A DNA stretch of 64,000 nt from Streptomyces koelreuteriae (GTDB taxonomy: Bacteria > Actinomycetota > Actinomycetes > Streptomycetales > Streptomycetaceae): assembly GCF_018604545.1 (NCBI RefSeq), contig NZ_CP075896.1:7316001-7380000 (forward strand), written 5' to 3'. The notes beneath the pieces are model-generated. The model was not told where the DNA came from. It did not search any database and was given only the letters and a program-made list of their open reading frames with translations. Position numbers and translations under genes: made by a program. Of this stretch, positions 46,344-54,451 are shown in pieces. Within the stretch, counting starts at the first letter, position 1; the number at the start of each line of letters is the position of its first letter.

Positions 46344-46363
46344 GCTAGCGGATCCGCGCTAGC
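46344..46363. promoter_or_regulatory. Palindromic operator of the toxin-antitoxin operon
   Basis: gctagcg and cgctagc form a perfect 7-bp inverted repeat with a 6-nt spacer. It ends 8 nt before the antitoxin ATG, so it must overlap the promoter. Ribbon-helix-helix antitoxins bind exactly such short palindromes to repress their own operon. Confidence 0.65.
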
Positions 46364-46371
46364 GTCTAGGT

Positions 46372-46611
46372 ATGGCGAAGACCCAGCTGAACGTGCGAGT
46401 CGACGAGGGCACCGCCCGAGCCGCCCGCGAACGCGCCCTGGCCCGCGGCATGAGCGTCAATCGCTACATCGAGGAGCTGGTCAGACAGGACACCGGCGAG
46501 GTGGGCCACACCTTCGTGGAGGCCGCCGCCGACTTCATGAAGCAGTACGAGTCCGTCTTCGCCGACGAATTCGGCGTCGACCGCGAGGGCACGCGCGAAG
46601 GTCGTCACTGA
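46372..46611 (+). CDS. Ribbon-helix-helix antitoxin
   Basis: 79 aa. The N-terminal beta strand KTQLNVRVDEGTARAARERA and the helix-turn-helix-like GMSVNRYIEELVRQD are typical of Arc/MetJ-type antitoxins. The acidic C-terminal tail is the likely toxin-binding part. The gene is 4 nt upstream of the Doc-like toxin gene and preceded by a palindromic operator, fitting autoregulation by the complex. There is very little room for an untranslated leader. Confidence 0.88.
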   Translation: MAKTQLNVRVDEGTARAARERALARGMSVNRYIEELVRQDTGEVGHTFVEAAADFMKQYESVFADEFGVDREGTREGRH

Positions 46612-46615
46612 TCCC

Positions 46616-46990
46616 TTGAACAACCTCGAGATCGATCTCGCCTGGCTGCTGATGCTCGCCGAGCACAAGACCCCGGGAGACCCCCAGGTCACCGACTGGG
46701 GAGCCCTCGTCGCCGCCGTCGCACGCCACCAGGCCGCCATATTCGACGTCCCTGTCTACGACAGCCCGCACGCCCGCGCCGCCGCGCTGCTCCAGCTCCT
46801 GATCCACGTCCCCGCGCTGGAACGCTCCAACGCCCTGTTCGCCTCCGCCGTCGCCTACGCGTACCTGGTCGCCAGCGGTGCCAAGGTCGTCACCTCACCC
46901 GAGCAGGTCCGCGACCTCGCCAAGCTGGTCAAGAGCGGTGAGGCGTCCCTGCGGGACATCGAGCAGGAGCTGCGGCAGTGGAGCCTGTGA
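46616..46990 (+). CDS. Fic/Doc-family toxin with non-canonical active-site motif
   Basis: 124 aa, close in size to phage P1 Doc (126 aa). The helical core and the C-terminal SPEQVRDLAKLVKSGEASL align with Doc's DSPELADLTVGAATGEIS. The Fic motif (HxFx[D/E]xNK/GR) is here HVPALERSN: His is kept but the Asn, Lys and Arg positions do not match. It may therefore modify its target differently or be inactive as an AMP/phosphotransferase. The start is TTG 46616, four bases after the antitoxin stop. It converges on the methyltransferase gene. Confidence 0.82.
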   Translation: MNNLEIDLAWLLMLAEHKTPGDPQVTDWGALVAAVARHQAAIFDVPVYDSPHARAAALLQLLIHVPALERSNALFASAVAYAYLVASGAKVVTSPEQVRDLAKLVKSGEASLRDIEQELRQWSL

Positions 46991-46998
46991 CGGTGTGA

Positions 46999-47673
46999 CT
47001 AGCTGCCGACCGGGCGCCATGCCGTGCCCAGCACGCAGTACGAGGTGGGCAGCGCAGGTCCCTGCTCCGGCATCAGCACCCGCCGGTAGGGGCCGAGTTC
47101 GAAACCGGCGTCGCGCAGCGCCCGCACCGGCTCCCGCGACAGATGGCAGCCGCCGTTCAGAACCGGCCACACCGTCCGGTCCAGCGCGCGCTGGCTGAGG
47201 GTCATCACCCGGCCGCCGCCCCGGCCGTGCTCGAAGAACCGCACCTCACCACCCGGCCGCAGCACCCGCCGCAGCTCCCCGAGCGCCCGGGGCACGTCCC
47301 GCACACTGCACAGCACCAGCGACACCACCGCCGCGTCGAATCCCTCGCTCTTGACCGGCAGCGCCTCGGCCGCCCCCGGCACCACGTCCACCGGCACCTC
47401 GGCGCGCAGGGCGGCCTCCACGGCCAGCTTCCGCAGCCGCCGCTCCGGTTCGATGGCCACGACCTCCGAGACGGTGCCCGGGTAGTGCGCGAAGTTCAGC
47501 CCGTTGCCCGCGCCGATCTCGAGCACCCGCCCGGACAGCCCGTCGAGCAGTCTCCCGCGCACCCTGCCCATACCCATCCGGGTCTCGGCGGCGACGCTGA
47601 TCCGGGCGTAGTAGCGGGCGAACAGCGGATGGTGCACGGCATCCCGCGGCACCTTGCCGGAGCGGAGCGGCAT
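46999..47673 (-). CDS. Class I SAM-dependent methyltransferase
   Basis: 224 aa. SAM-binding motif I is VLEIGAGNGLNFAHYP (about residue 50), followed by an acidic strand end VAIEPERRLRKLA. Motif IV-like FDAAVVSLVLCSVRD and LRRVLRPGGEVRFFEHG are typical of the Methyltransf_11 group. Substrate is not predictable. It stands alone between the toxin gene and the endonuclease-like gene. Confidence 0.92.
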   Translation of the reverse strand: MPLRSGKVPRDAVHHPLFARYYARISVAAETRMGMGRVRGRLLDGLSGRVLEIGAGNGLNFAHYPGTVSEVVAIEPERRLRKLAVEAALRAEVPVDVVPGAAEALPVKSEGFDAAVVSLVLCSVRDVPRALGELRRVLRPGGEVRFFEHGRGGGRVMTLSQRALDRTVWPVLNGGCHLSREPVRALRDAGFELGPYRRVLMPEQGPALPTSYCVLGTAWRPVGS

Positions 47674-47751
47674 GGAGACCTCCCTGCTAGGCGGACCTAC
47701 CGGGATTGTCCCCCGCGCGACCCCGCCGCACCCCTGCCGCCGCCGACTCGA

Positions 47752-48681
47752 CTAGCCCAGACGGACCCGCCCCAGCACCGGAAGGTGGTCACTCCCGGTC
47801 GCGTCCAGAGCGGACACCTCCGTCACCTCGGCTCCTCTCCCCAGCACCTGGTCGATCCGCGCCACCGGGAAGGCGGCCGGCCAACTGAACGCGAACCTCG
47901 AGGAAGGGGCGTCCAGTTGGGAGGTGAGCGGTCCGAGTCCCCGGTCCCACACCGTGCCGTTGAGGTCGCCCATCAGCAGGAGCCTCTCCGCCGGGTCGTC
48001 CGCGATCCGCGCCCCGAGCAGCGCCGCGCTCTCGTCACGGGCCGCCGACGCCAGACCCGTCGGGCCCAGCCGGACGGACGGCAGATGGACCACATACACC
48101 GCGACCTCTCCACCGGGCGCGGACACCGTGGCCCGCAGGCCGCGCTGCCAGCTCTCCGGGAAGCCCTCGGGCCGGATGTCCACGGGTCTTACGTCCGACA
48201 GGGGCCAGGCCGACCACAGACCCACCGTGCCGTGCACCGCCCGGTGCGGCCGGGAGGCGCCCAGGACCTTCTGGTACGCGGGCCGTGCGGCAGCCGTCAG
48301 TTCCTCGACGGCCACCAGCTGCGCACCCGTGGCGAGCAGCGCCCGTGCGGTTCCGGAGCGGTCGGCGTTGTCATCGGCCACGTTGTGCTGGACCACCGTC
48401 AGGTCGTGGGACTCCGGGGGCGAGGAGAACCACTGCCCGCCGAACATCCAGAACCAGACGGCCATCGGCGCGAGGCAGGCGAGCAGCCCGGCCTTCGACC
48501 GCTTGAGCGCGGCGAGGCAGCCGAGCAGAGGAACGGCCACGCCCAGCCACGGCAGGAACGTCTCCAGGAGACTTCCGAGCCGTCCCACCCCGCCCGGCAC
48601 GGCGGAGTGCAGGGCCAGGAGGCCGGCGACACCGACGGCGCCCGCGACGAGCCAGGCGTCCCACGACCGCCCCTCACTCAC
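47752..48681 (-). CDS. Endonuclease/exonuclease/phosphatase-family membrane protein
   Basis: 309 aa. Three N-terminal membrane helices (about 8-75) precede a catalytic domain. QHNVADDNAD carries the metal-binding Asn. LLMGDLNGTVW and ATGSDHLPVLGRVRL contain the catalytic Asp/Asn and the final Asp-His. The substrate may be a phospholipid headgroup, a sugar phosphate or a nucleic acid. It ends 9 nt after the start of the spacer to the beta-lactamase gene upstream and may be co-transcribed with it. Confidence 0.9.
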   Translation of the reverse strand: MSEGRSWDAWLVAGAVGVAGLLALHSAVPGGVGRLGSLLETFLPWLGVAVPLLGCLAALKRSKAGLLACLAPMAVWFWMFGGQWFSSPPESHDLTVVQHNVADDNADRSGTARALLATGAQLVAVEELTAAARPAYQKVLGASRPHRAVHGTVGLWSAWPLSDVRPVDIRPEGFPESWQRGLRATVSAPGGEVAVYVVHLPSVRLGPTGLASAARDESAALLGARIADDPAERLLLMGDLNGTVWDRGLGPLTSQLDAPSSRFAFSWPAAFPVARIDQVLGRGAEVTEVSALDATGSDHLPVLGRVRLG

Positions 48682-48690
48682 CCGTGCTCC

Positions 48691-49590
48691 CTAGCCCAGT
48701 TCCGACGCCAGCAGCGCGGCGGCATCGGCCACCAGCGGGTTGTCGGACGGGGCGTCCTCCTCCGGCTGGGTGGTCAGGACGGACATCACGATCGGCGGAC
48801 CGTCCGGCGGCCAGGTGATGCCCACGTCGTTGTTGCCGCCGTAGCGTCCGCCGCCGGTCTTGTCGGCGACCAGCCAGTCCGCGGGCAGCGCCTTGCGGAA
48901 CTTCTCGCCGCTCGTGGTGTTGCGCAGCAGCCAGTCCGTGAGCCGCGCGCGGTCCCGGGACTCCAGGGCGTCGCCGAGCACCAGACGGGCGTAGGTCAGG
49001 CCGATGGCGCGCGGGGAGGTCGTGTCGGTCACGCGCCATGGCTCCGCGCTGTTGAGCTCGGGCTCCCAGCGGTCCAGCCGGGTGACCCGGTCACCGATCG
49101 AGCGGCAGAAGCGCGTGACGGCCTTCGGCCCGCCCAGCTCCACGAGCAGCAGATTGCCCGCGGTGTTGTCGCTGAAGCGGATGGTGGCGTCGCAGAGTTC
49201 ACCGACGGTCATGCCGGTCGCGACGTTCTCCTTGGTTATCGGGGAGTAGCCCGACTTCGTGACGTAGTCCTGCGTGTAGTGGACGCGCTTGGCCAGGAAC
49301 TCGCCGTCGCGGTCCAGGTCCCGCAGGACGGCAGCGGCGGCCAGCGTCTTGAACACCGAGGCCATCGGGAAGCGCTCGTCCGCCCGGTAGGCCACGGTCC
49401 GGCCCGAGCGCAGATTGCGGGCGTACACCCCCAGCCGTGCGGTGTGCTTCTGCTCCAGCTCCCGCAGCCGTGCGGTGACACCGCCCGTGGCGGGCAGCGC
49501 GTGGGCCGTGCCGCCGCCCAGCGAGAGAGCGGCGGCCGTGCCCACGGCGAGGGCCGTGCGGCGGGACAGGCGTGCGTGTGTCGCGTGCAA
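48691..49590 (-). CDS. Class A serine beta-lactamase, probable Tat substrate
   Basis: 299 aa. All class A motifs are visible: SVFK with the nucleophilic Ser, FSDNTAGN (SDN loop), WEPELN with the general-base Glu, and DKTGGG. A twin-arginine signal (LSRRTALAVGTAAAL) precedes an Ala-rich cleavage region, so it is probably exported folded. The TTG at 49590 is chosen because GGAGG lies 7 nt upstream; starting further upstream would destroy the signal peptide. Two gatcacgt copies (49609-49616, 49633-49640) upstream could be regulatory. Confidence 0.94.
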   Translation of the reverse strand: MHATHARLSRRTALAVGTAAALSLGGGTAHALPATGGVTARLRELEQKHTARLGVYARNLRSGRTVAYRADERFPMASVFKTLAAAAVLRDLDRDGEFLAKRVHYTQDYVTKSGYSPITKENVATGMTVGELCDATIRFSDNTAGNLLLVELGGPKAVTRFCRSIGDRVTRLDRWEPELNSAEPWRVTDTTSPRAIGLTYARLVLGDALESRDRARLTDWLLRNTTSGEKFRKALPADWLVADKTGGGRYGGNNDVGITWPPDGPPIVMSVLTTQPEEDAPSDNPLVADAAALLASELG

Positions 49591-49676
49591 GGTGTTCCCT
49601 CCAGAGGTGATCACGTACGTAGTCCAACACGCGATCACGTCCGCGCCGGTTTCACCGCGCGCCCGCCCGTCCGGAC

Positions 49677-50402
49677 TCAGGACGCCGGGGGCGCCTCCCG
49701 CATCCGGAACGCCTCCGCGTCCCACGTACCGTCCAGACGCGGCGCCAGCCAGTGCGGCGCCGCCGACCGGAAGGCGGCGGGGGAGAGGCCTCCGGCCCCG
49801 GCGGGAACGGAGCCCAGCAGCGGCGCTCCGGCCACATCCGGCAGGTCCGCGAGATTGCAGCGCGCCGCGAGATCCGGGTCCGCGGGCCAGCTCCCGATCA
49901 CGATCCCGGCCAGGTCCAGCCCCCGGGAGCGCAGCTCACGCGCCGTCAGCTCCGTCGTGTTCAACGTGCCGAGCCCCGCGGGCGCCACGACCAGCACCGG
50001 CGCCGACAGCAGCCGGGCCGCGTCCGCCAGGGTGCCGCCGGCCGCGTCGAACCGGACGAGCAGTCCGCCCGCCCCCTCGACCAGCACCAGGTCGTGCTCG
50101 GCGGCCAGCTTGGCGGCGGCGTCCGCGACCTCGTGCGGATGCACCGGGGCGCGACCGGCCCGGCGGGCGGCCGTGGCCGGCGCCAACGGCTCGGGATACC
50201 GGGCGAGTTCGGCCGTCGTCACGGCGCCCGCGAGCCGCCCGACCTCGGCGGCGTCCCCCGGCTCGTCCGGCCGTACGCCCGTCTGCGCGGCCTTCAGCAC
50301 GGCCACCGAACGGCCCGCCGCCCTCGCCGTCGCGGCGACGGCGGCGGTCACGACCGTCTTGCCGACCTCCGTGCCCGTGCCCGTGATCACCAGTACCGGC
50401 AT
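49677..50402 (-). CDS. bioD: Dethiobiotin synthase
   Basis: 241 aa. P-loop GTGTEVGKTVVTAAV (residues 7-21) and the VEGAGGLLVRF loop (about 116) are characteristic. It closes the ureido ring from 7,8-diaminopelargonate, CO2 and ATP. It is the last gene of the leftward bioB-bioA-bioD run and starts 1 nt after the bioA stop. Confidence 0.95.
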   Translation of the reverse strand: MPVLVITGTGTEVGKTVVTAAVAATARAAGRSVAVLKAAQTGVRPDEPGDAAEVGRLAGAVTTAELARYPEPLAPATAARRAGRAPVHPHEVADAAAKLAAEHDLVLVEGAGGLLVRFDAAGGTLADAARLLSAPVLVVAPAGLGTLNTTELTARELRSRGLDLAGIVIGSWPADPDLAARCNLADLPDVAGAPLLGSVPAGAGGLSPAAFRSAAPHWLAPRLDGTWDAEAFRMREAPPAS

Positions 50403-50403
50403 G

Positions 50404-51684
50404 TCATCCCTCCCGCGCCGCCGCGCACACCGCCCGCGCGATCCGCGCCACGTCCGCGTCGCCGGTGACGTACGGCGGCATCGTGTAGATCAGATCGCGG
50501 AACGGCCGCAGCCACACACCCTCGCGTACGGCGGCCTCGGTGGCCGCCTTCATGTCCACGGCGTGATCGAGCTGCACGACCCCGATGGCGCCGAGGACCC
50601 GCACATCCGTCACGCCCGGCAGCTCCGAGGCCGCCGACAGCCCGTCCCGCAGCCCCGCCTCGATCCGCTTGACCTCCGCGAGCCAGTCCTGGCCGAGCAA
50701 CAGCTCGATCGAGGCACAGGCCACGGACGCGGCCAGCGGATTGCCCATGAAGGTCGGGCCGTGCGCGAGCACCGGCACCTCGCCCCGCGAGATCCCGTCG
50801 GCCACCCGCGCGGTGCACAGCGTCGCCGCCATGGTCAGATAACCGCCGGTCAGCGCCTTGCCCACGCACATCACATCCGGCGTCACGGCCGCGTGCTCCG
50901 CCGCGAACAGCGCGCCCGTACGGCCGAAACCGGTCGCGATCTCGTCGAACACCAGCAGCACGTCGTGCGCGTCGCACGCCTCGCGCAGCACCCGCAGATA
51001 GGCGGGGGAGTGGAAGCGCATCCCGCCCGCGCCCTGCACCACCGGCTCGACGATCACCGCCGCCAGCTCGTCGGCGTGCCGCTCGACCGTCGTGCGCAGC
51101 TGCTCGGCGTACGCCTCGTCGTACTCGGCGGGCGGCGCGTCCGCGAACACCTGACGCTGGAGCACCCCGGTCCACAGCTCGTGCATCCCGCCCTCGGGAT
51201 CGCACACCGACATCGGCTGCCAGGTGTCCCCGTGATAGCCGCCGCGCCAGGTCAGCAGCCGCTGCTTGCCGGGACGGCCCAGCGAACGCCAGTACTGCAG
51301 GCACATCTTGACCGCGACCTCGACCGACACGGACCCCGAGTCGGCGAGGAAGACATGCTCGAGCCCGTCGGGCGACATATCGACAAGGAGCTTCGCCAGG
51401 CGTACGGCGGGCTCGTGGGTGAGCCCGCCGAACATCACATGGCTCATTCGCTCCAGCTGCCCGCGCGCCGCCTCGTTGAGCACCGGGTGGTTGTAGCCGT
51501 GGATCGCCGACCACCAGGACGACATGCCGTCGACGAGCTCTCCCGAGCCGTCGGCGAGCCGCATCCGAACCCCGCTCGCCGACTCCACGACGAGCGGTTC
51601 CTGCCGTCCGGGCATGGGGCCGTACGGATGCCACACATGCCGCCGGTCGAGCTCCAGCAGCTCGGGCACCGTCCGCTCAGGCAT
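50404..51684 (-). CDS. bioA: Adenosylmethionine-8-amino-7-oxononanoate aminotransferase
   Basis: 426 aa class III PLP aminotransferase. VWHPYGPM at the N-terminus, DGMSSWWSAIHGYNHPVL, LVFDEIATGFGRTG (PLP Asp) and CVGKALTGGYLTMA (Schiff-base Lys, about 278) match BioA closely. It uses SAM as amino donor to make 7,8-diaminopelargonate. The ATG at 51684 overlaps the end of bioB by 8 nt. Confidence 0.95.
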   Translation of the reverse strand: MPERTVPELLELDRRHVWHPYGPMPGRQEPLVVESASGVRMRLADGSGELVDGMSSWWSAIHGYNHPVLNEAARGQLERMSHVMFGGLTHEPAVRLAKLLVDMSPDGLEHVFLADSGSVSVEVAVKMCLQYWRSLGRPGKQRLLTWRGGYHGDTWQPMSVCDPEGGMHELWTGVLQRQVFADAPPAEYDEAYAEQLRTTVERHADELAAVIVEPVVQGAGGMRFHSPAYLRVLREACDAHDVLLVFDEIATGFGRTGALFAAEHAAVTPDVMCVGKALTGGYLTMAATLCTARVADGISRGEVPVLAHGPTFMGNPLAASVACASIELLLGQDWLAEVKRIEAGLRDGLSAASELPGVTDVRVLGAIGVVQLDHAVDMKAATEAAVREGVWLRPFRDLIYTMPPYVTGDADVARIARAVCAAAREG

Positions 51685-52852
51685 TGGGCGCGAGGTCCGT
51701 CCCGGCGCCCCGGCGGCGCACGGCGACCAGATCGGTCCGGGCATCGGCGGACGTACGGGACTCGGAGACCTCCGGGGCCGCGTCGGCGGAACCGCAGCCT
51801 CCACCGCCCTCGGAACCGCACACCCCGCCACCGTCGTGGCAGCCGCCGGAACGGTGCTCGGGCAGCGTCACCTGGTCGGTGCCCTCCACCTCGAAGCCGG
51901 CGTCCGCGATCATCTCCAGGTCGGCCTTGCCCGCCTGGCCCTCGGTGGTCAGGTAGTCGCCGAGGAAGATCGAGTTGGCCAGGTTCAGGGCGAGCGGCTG
52001 CATCGAGCGCAGATGGACCTCCCGCCCGCCCGCGATGCGCACCTCGACGTCCGGGCACACGAAGCGCACCATCGCCAGGATCCTGAGACAGCGCTGCGGG
52101 GTGAGGTTCCACTCCTTGGCCAGCGGGGTGCCCTCGACCGGGATCAGGAAGTTGACCGGAACCGAGTCCGGGTCCAGCTCGCGCAGCGAGTAGACGACGT
52201 CCACCAGGTCCGCGTCCGACTCGCCCATGCCGGCGATCAGCCCGGAGCAGGCGGAGAGGCCCGCCGCGTGCGCCTTCTCGACCGTGTCCACCCGGTCGGC
52301 GTAGGTGTGCGTGGTCGTGATCTCCCCGTACGTCGCCTCGGACGTGTTGAGGTTGTGGTTGTAGGCGTCGGCGCCCGCCTCGCGCAGCCGCTCGGCCTGA
52401 CCGTCGGAGAGCAGTCCGAGACAGGCGCACACCTCGACGCCCTCGTTGCTCTCCTTGATGGCCTTGATCGTGTCGGAGACCCGGTCCACGTCCCGGTCGG
52501 TCGGACCGCGCCCGCTCGCTACCAGGCACACACGCTTGGCGCCCCCGGCCACACCGGCCGCCGCCGCGTCGGACGCCTGGTCGGGTTTGAGCCAGGTGTA
52601 CTTGAGGATCCCCGTCTGTGAGCCGAGCCGCTGCGAACAGTAGGAGCAGTCCTCGGGACACAGGCCGGACTTCAGGTTGACGAGATAGTTGAGTTTCACC
52701 CGTCGGCCGAACCAGTGCCGGCGCACCTTCCCGGCCGCGGCCACCACATCGAGCAGGTCGTCGTCGGTCGTGGCGAGGACGGCGAGTGCCTCTTCGCGGG
52801 TCGGCAGCTCGCGCCGAAGCCCCTTGTCCACCAGCGTGTTCAGCAGGTCCAT
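51677..52852 (-). CDS. bioB: Biotin synthase with Cys/Gly-rich C-terminal extension
   Basis: 391 aa radical-SAM enzyme that inserts sulphur into dethiobiotin. The [4Fe-4S] motif CPEDCSYC (about residue 65) and LNYLVNLKSGLCPEDC context are typical, as is YNHNLNTSEATYGEITTTHT (split) further on. The core ends near residue 335. After it comes an unusual tail of about 55 residues with GGC, VCGS and GGGGCGS clusters and a His, not part of classical BioB (about 320-350 aa). The start ATG 52852 is the family-typical MDLLNTLVDKGL. Confidence 0.95.
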   Translation of the reverse strand: MDLLNTLVDKGLRRELPTREEALAVLATTDDDLLDVVAAAGKVRRHWFGRRVKLNYLVNLKSGLCPEDCSYCSQRLGSQTGILKYTWLKPDQASDAAAAGVAGGAKRVCLVASGRGPTDRDVDRVSDTIKAIKESNEGVEVCACLGLLSDGQAERLREAGADAYNHNLNTSEATYGEITTTHTYADRVDTVEKAHAAGLSACSGLIAGMGESDADLVDVVYSLRELDPDSVPVNFLIPVEGTPLAKEWNLTPQRCLRILAMVRFVCPDVEVRIAGGREVHLRSMQPLALNLANSIFLGDYLTTEGQAGKADLEMIADAGFEVEGTDQVTLPEHRSGGCHDGGGVCGSEGGGGCGSADAAPEVSESRTSADARTDLVAVRRRGAGTDLAPNA

Positions 52853-52921
52853 GAAAGCCGATCCTGTCCTACGCACCCGCTCCGGGCCAAGGAGAGTTCG
52901 CACAACAGAGTCGCTTCGAGG

Positions 52922-52937
52922 TGTGGGTATTGCCACA
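52922..52937. promoter_or_regulatory. Inverted repeat between divergent bioB and bioF (candidate biotin operator)
   Basis: tgtgg and ccaca form a 5-bp inverted repeat with a 6-nt spacer in the 150-nt divergent region. It is not a match to the BirA, BioR or BioQ sites I know. The region must hold the promoters of both transcripts; the bioF side has AATTCCCGGAGG as ribosome-binding site. Confidence 0.35.
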
Positions 52938-53002
52938 TACTGACCTGCTGGTGGTCCCGCTAGTGTCTGTGCACTGCCTACAAAATTCCCGGAGGACCAC
53001 CC

Positions 53003-54130
53003 ATGGCGTTCGGCTGGATCGACGAGCAGGCGCGAGTGCGCCGCCGCGCCGGACTCGTACGGACTCTGCGCCCCCGTCCGGCCGTATCGCCGCTCCTCGA
53101 TCTGGCGAGCAACGACTACCTGGGGCTGGCCCGGCACCCCGAGGTCACCGAGGGCGCGGCCCGTGCCGCGCGGGACTGGGGCGGTGGCTCCACCGGCTCC
53201 CGGCTGGTCACCGGCAGCACCGAACTGCACGCGGAACTGGAACGGGAACTGGCCGAATTCTGCGGGTTCGAGGCGGCCCTCGTCTTCTCCTCCGGCTACG
53301 CGGCCAACCTCGCGGCGGTCACCGCTCTGGCCCCGCACGGCTCTCTGATCGTCTCCGACGCGGGCAACCACGCCTCGCTCATCGACGGCTGCCGGCTGGC
53401 CCGCGGCACCACCCAGGTGGTGGCGCACGCCGAGCCGGACGCCGTGCGCAAGGCGCTCTCGGCCCACGAGGGCACGGCGATCACGGTGTCCGACACGGTC
53501 TTCTCGGTCGACGGCGACGCGGCCCCGCTCACGGCCCTCGCCGAGGCCTGCCGGGAGCACGGCGCCGGGCTGGTGGTCGACGACGCCCACGGCCTGGGCG
53601 TCCTCGGCGACGGCGGCCGGGGCGGCCCGCACGCGGCGGGGCTCGCGGGCGCCGACGACGTCGTCGTCACGGTCACGCTGTCCAAGTCGCTCGGCAGCCA
53701 GGGCGGAGCCGTCCTCGGCCCCGCCCGGGTGATCGACCACCTGGTCAACGCGGCACGGACGTTCATCTTCGACACGGGACTCGCCCCCGCGGCTGCGGGC
53801 GCGGCCCTGGCGGCCCTGCGGCTGCTGCGCCGCGAACCGGAACGTGCGGCACGGGCCCGCGCGGTGGCGGGCGAACTGCACGCACGCCTGACCGCCGCGG
53901 GTCTGGAAGCGGTACGTCCGGACGCCGCGGTGGTCTCGGTGCGTGCGCCCTCTCCCGAGGACGCCGTGCGCTGGGCGGCCGAATGCCGCGCGTCGGGCCT
54001 GGCCGTGGGCTGCTTCCGTCCTCCTTCCGTGCCCGACGGCATCTCACGACTCAGGCTGACCGCCCGCGCGGATCTGGCCGGCGAACAGATCGAACGCGCT
54101 GTACGGCTGATCGGCGAGACGCGGCCATGA
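53003..54130 (+). CDS. bioF: 8-amino-7-oxononanoate synthase
   Basis: 375 aa alpha-oxoamine synthase. ASNDYLGLARHPEV, GGGSTGSRLVTGS, FSSGYAANLAAV and TLSKSLGSQGG with the PLP Lys (about 230) are all present. It condenses pimeloyl thioester with alanine. It is divergent from bioBAD and is followed by a convergent DUF397 gene. No pimelate-forming genes (bioC, bioH, bioI, bioW) are in the window. Confidence 0.95.
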   Translation: MAFGWIDEQARVRRRAGLVRTLRPRPAVSPLLDLASNDYLGLARHPEVTEGAARAARDWGGGSTGSRLVTGSTELHAELERELAEFCGFEAALVFSSGYAANLAAVTALAPHGSLIVSDAGNHASLIDGCRLARGTTQVVAHAEPDAVRKALSAHEGTAITVSDTVFSVDGDAAPLTALAEACREHGAGLVVDDAHGLGVLGDGGRGGPHAAGLAGADDVVVTVTLSKSLGSQGGAVLGPARVIDHLVNAARTFIFDTGLAPAAAGAALAALRLLRREPERAARARAVAGELHARLTAAGLEAVRPDAAVVSVRAPSPEDAVRWAAECRASGLAVGCFRPPSVPDGISRLRLTARADLAGEQIERAVRLIGETRP

Positions 54131-54211
54131 GTCGGCGTGACACGGCCGGGCGTCGCACGATGATGGACTGAACAGTCCCGGTCTGAACGATGACGGTCTG
54201 ATCAGAAACGG

Positions 54212-54442
54212 TCAGATGTGGTCGACCGCGGCCGTGAACTCCGCCCAGCTCCTCGACGAGAAGAGCAGCGCGGGCCCGGCCGGGTCCTTGGAGTCGCGCA
54301 CGGCGAGCAGCCCGGCCCAGGGTGGGGTCTGCGGACACGCGGTCTCGACGCAGTTGTTCGCGCCGGTGCTGTAGCTGCTGCGCAACCACCGCACACCGTG
54401 CAGTTCGATGCTTGAGGGGACATGACGAGGCAGTGCACGCAT
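54212..54442 (-). CDS. DUF397 protein
   Basis: 76 aa. WLRSSYSTGANNCVETA, VRDSKDPAGPALLFSSRSW and EFTAAV match the DUF397 consensus. These small proteins are encoded beside Scr1/XRE regulators in Streptomyces; several pairs behave like toxin-antitoxin or developmental modules. The gene lies 9 nt downstream of the Scr1-like gene and is probably co-transcribed. Function of this copy is unknown. Confidence 0.92.
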   Translation of the reverse strand: MRALPRHVPSSIELHGVRWLRSSYSTGANNCVETACPQTPPWAGLLAVRDSKDPAGPALLFSSRSWAEFTAAVDHI

Positions 54443-54451
54443 GGTGCCTCC

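Noticed and set aside
47143..52086. Very long open frame on the plus strand (about 1647 codons) opposite the methyltransferase, endonuclease-like, beta-lactamase and bio genes
   Set aside because: It is the shadow of well-supported minus-strand genes; its product is low-complexity Arg/Gly/His-rich and matches no family.
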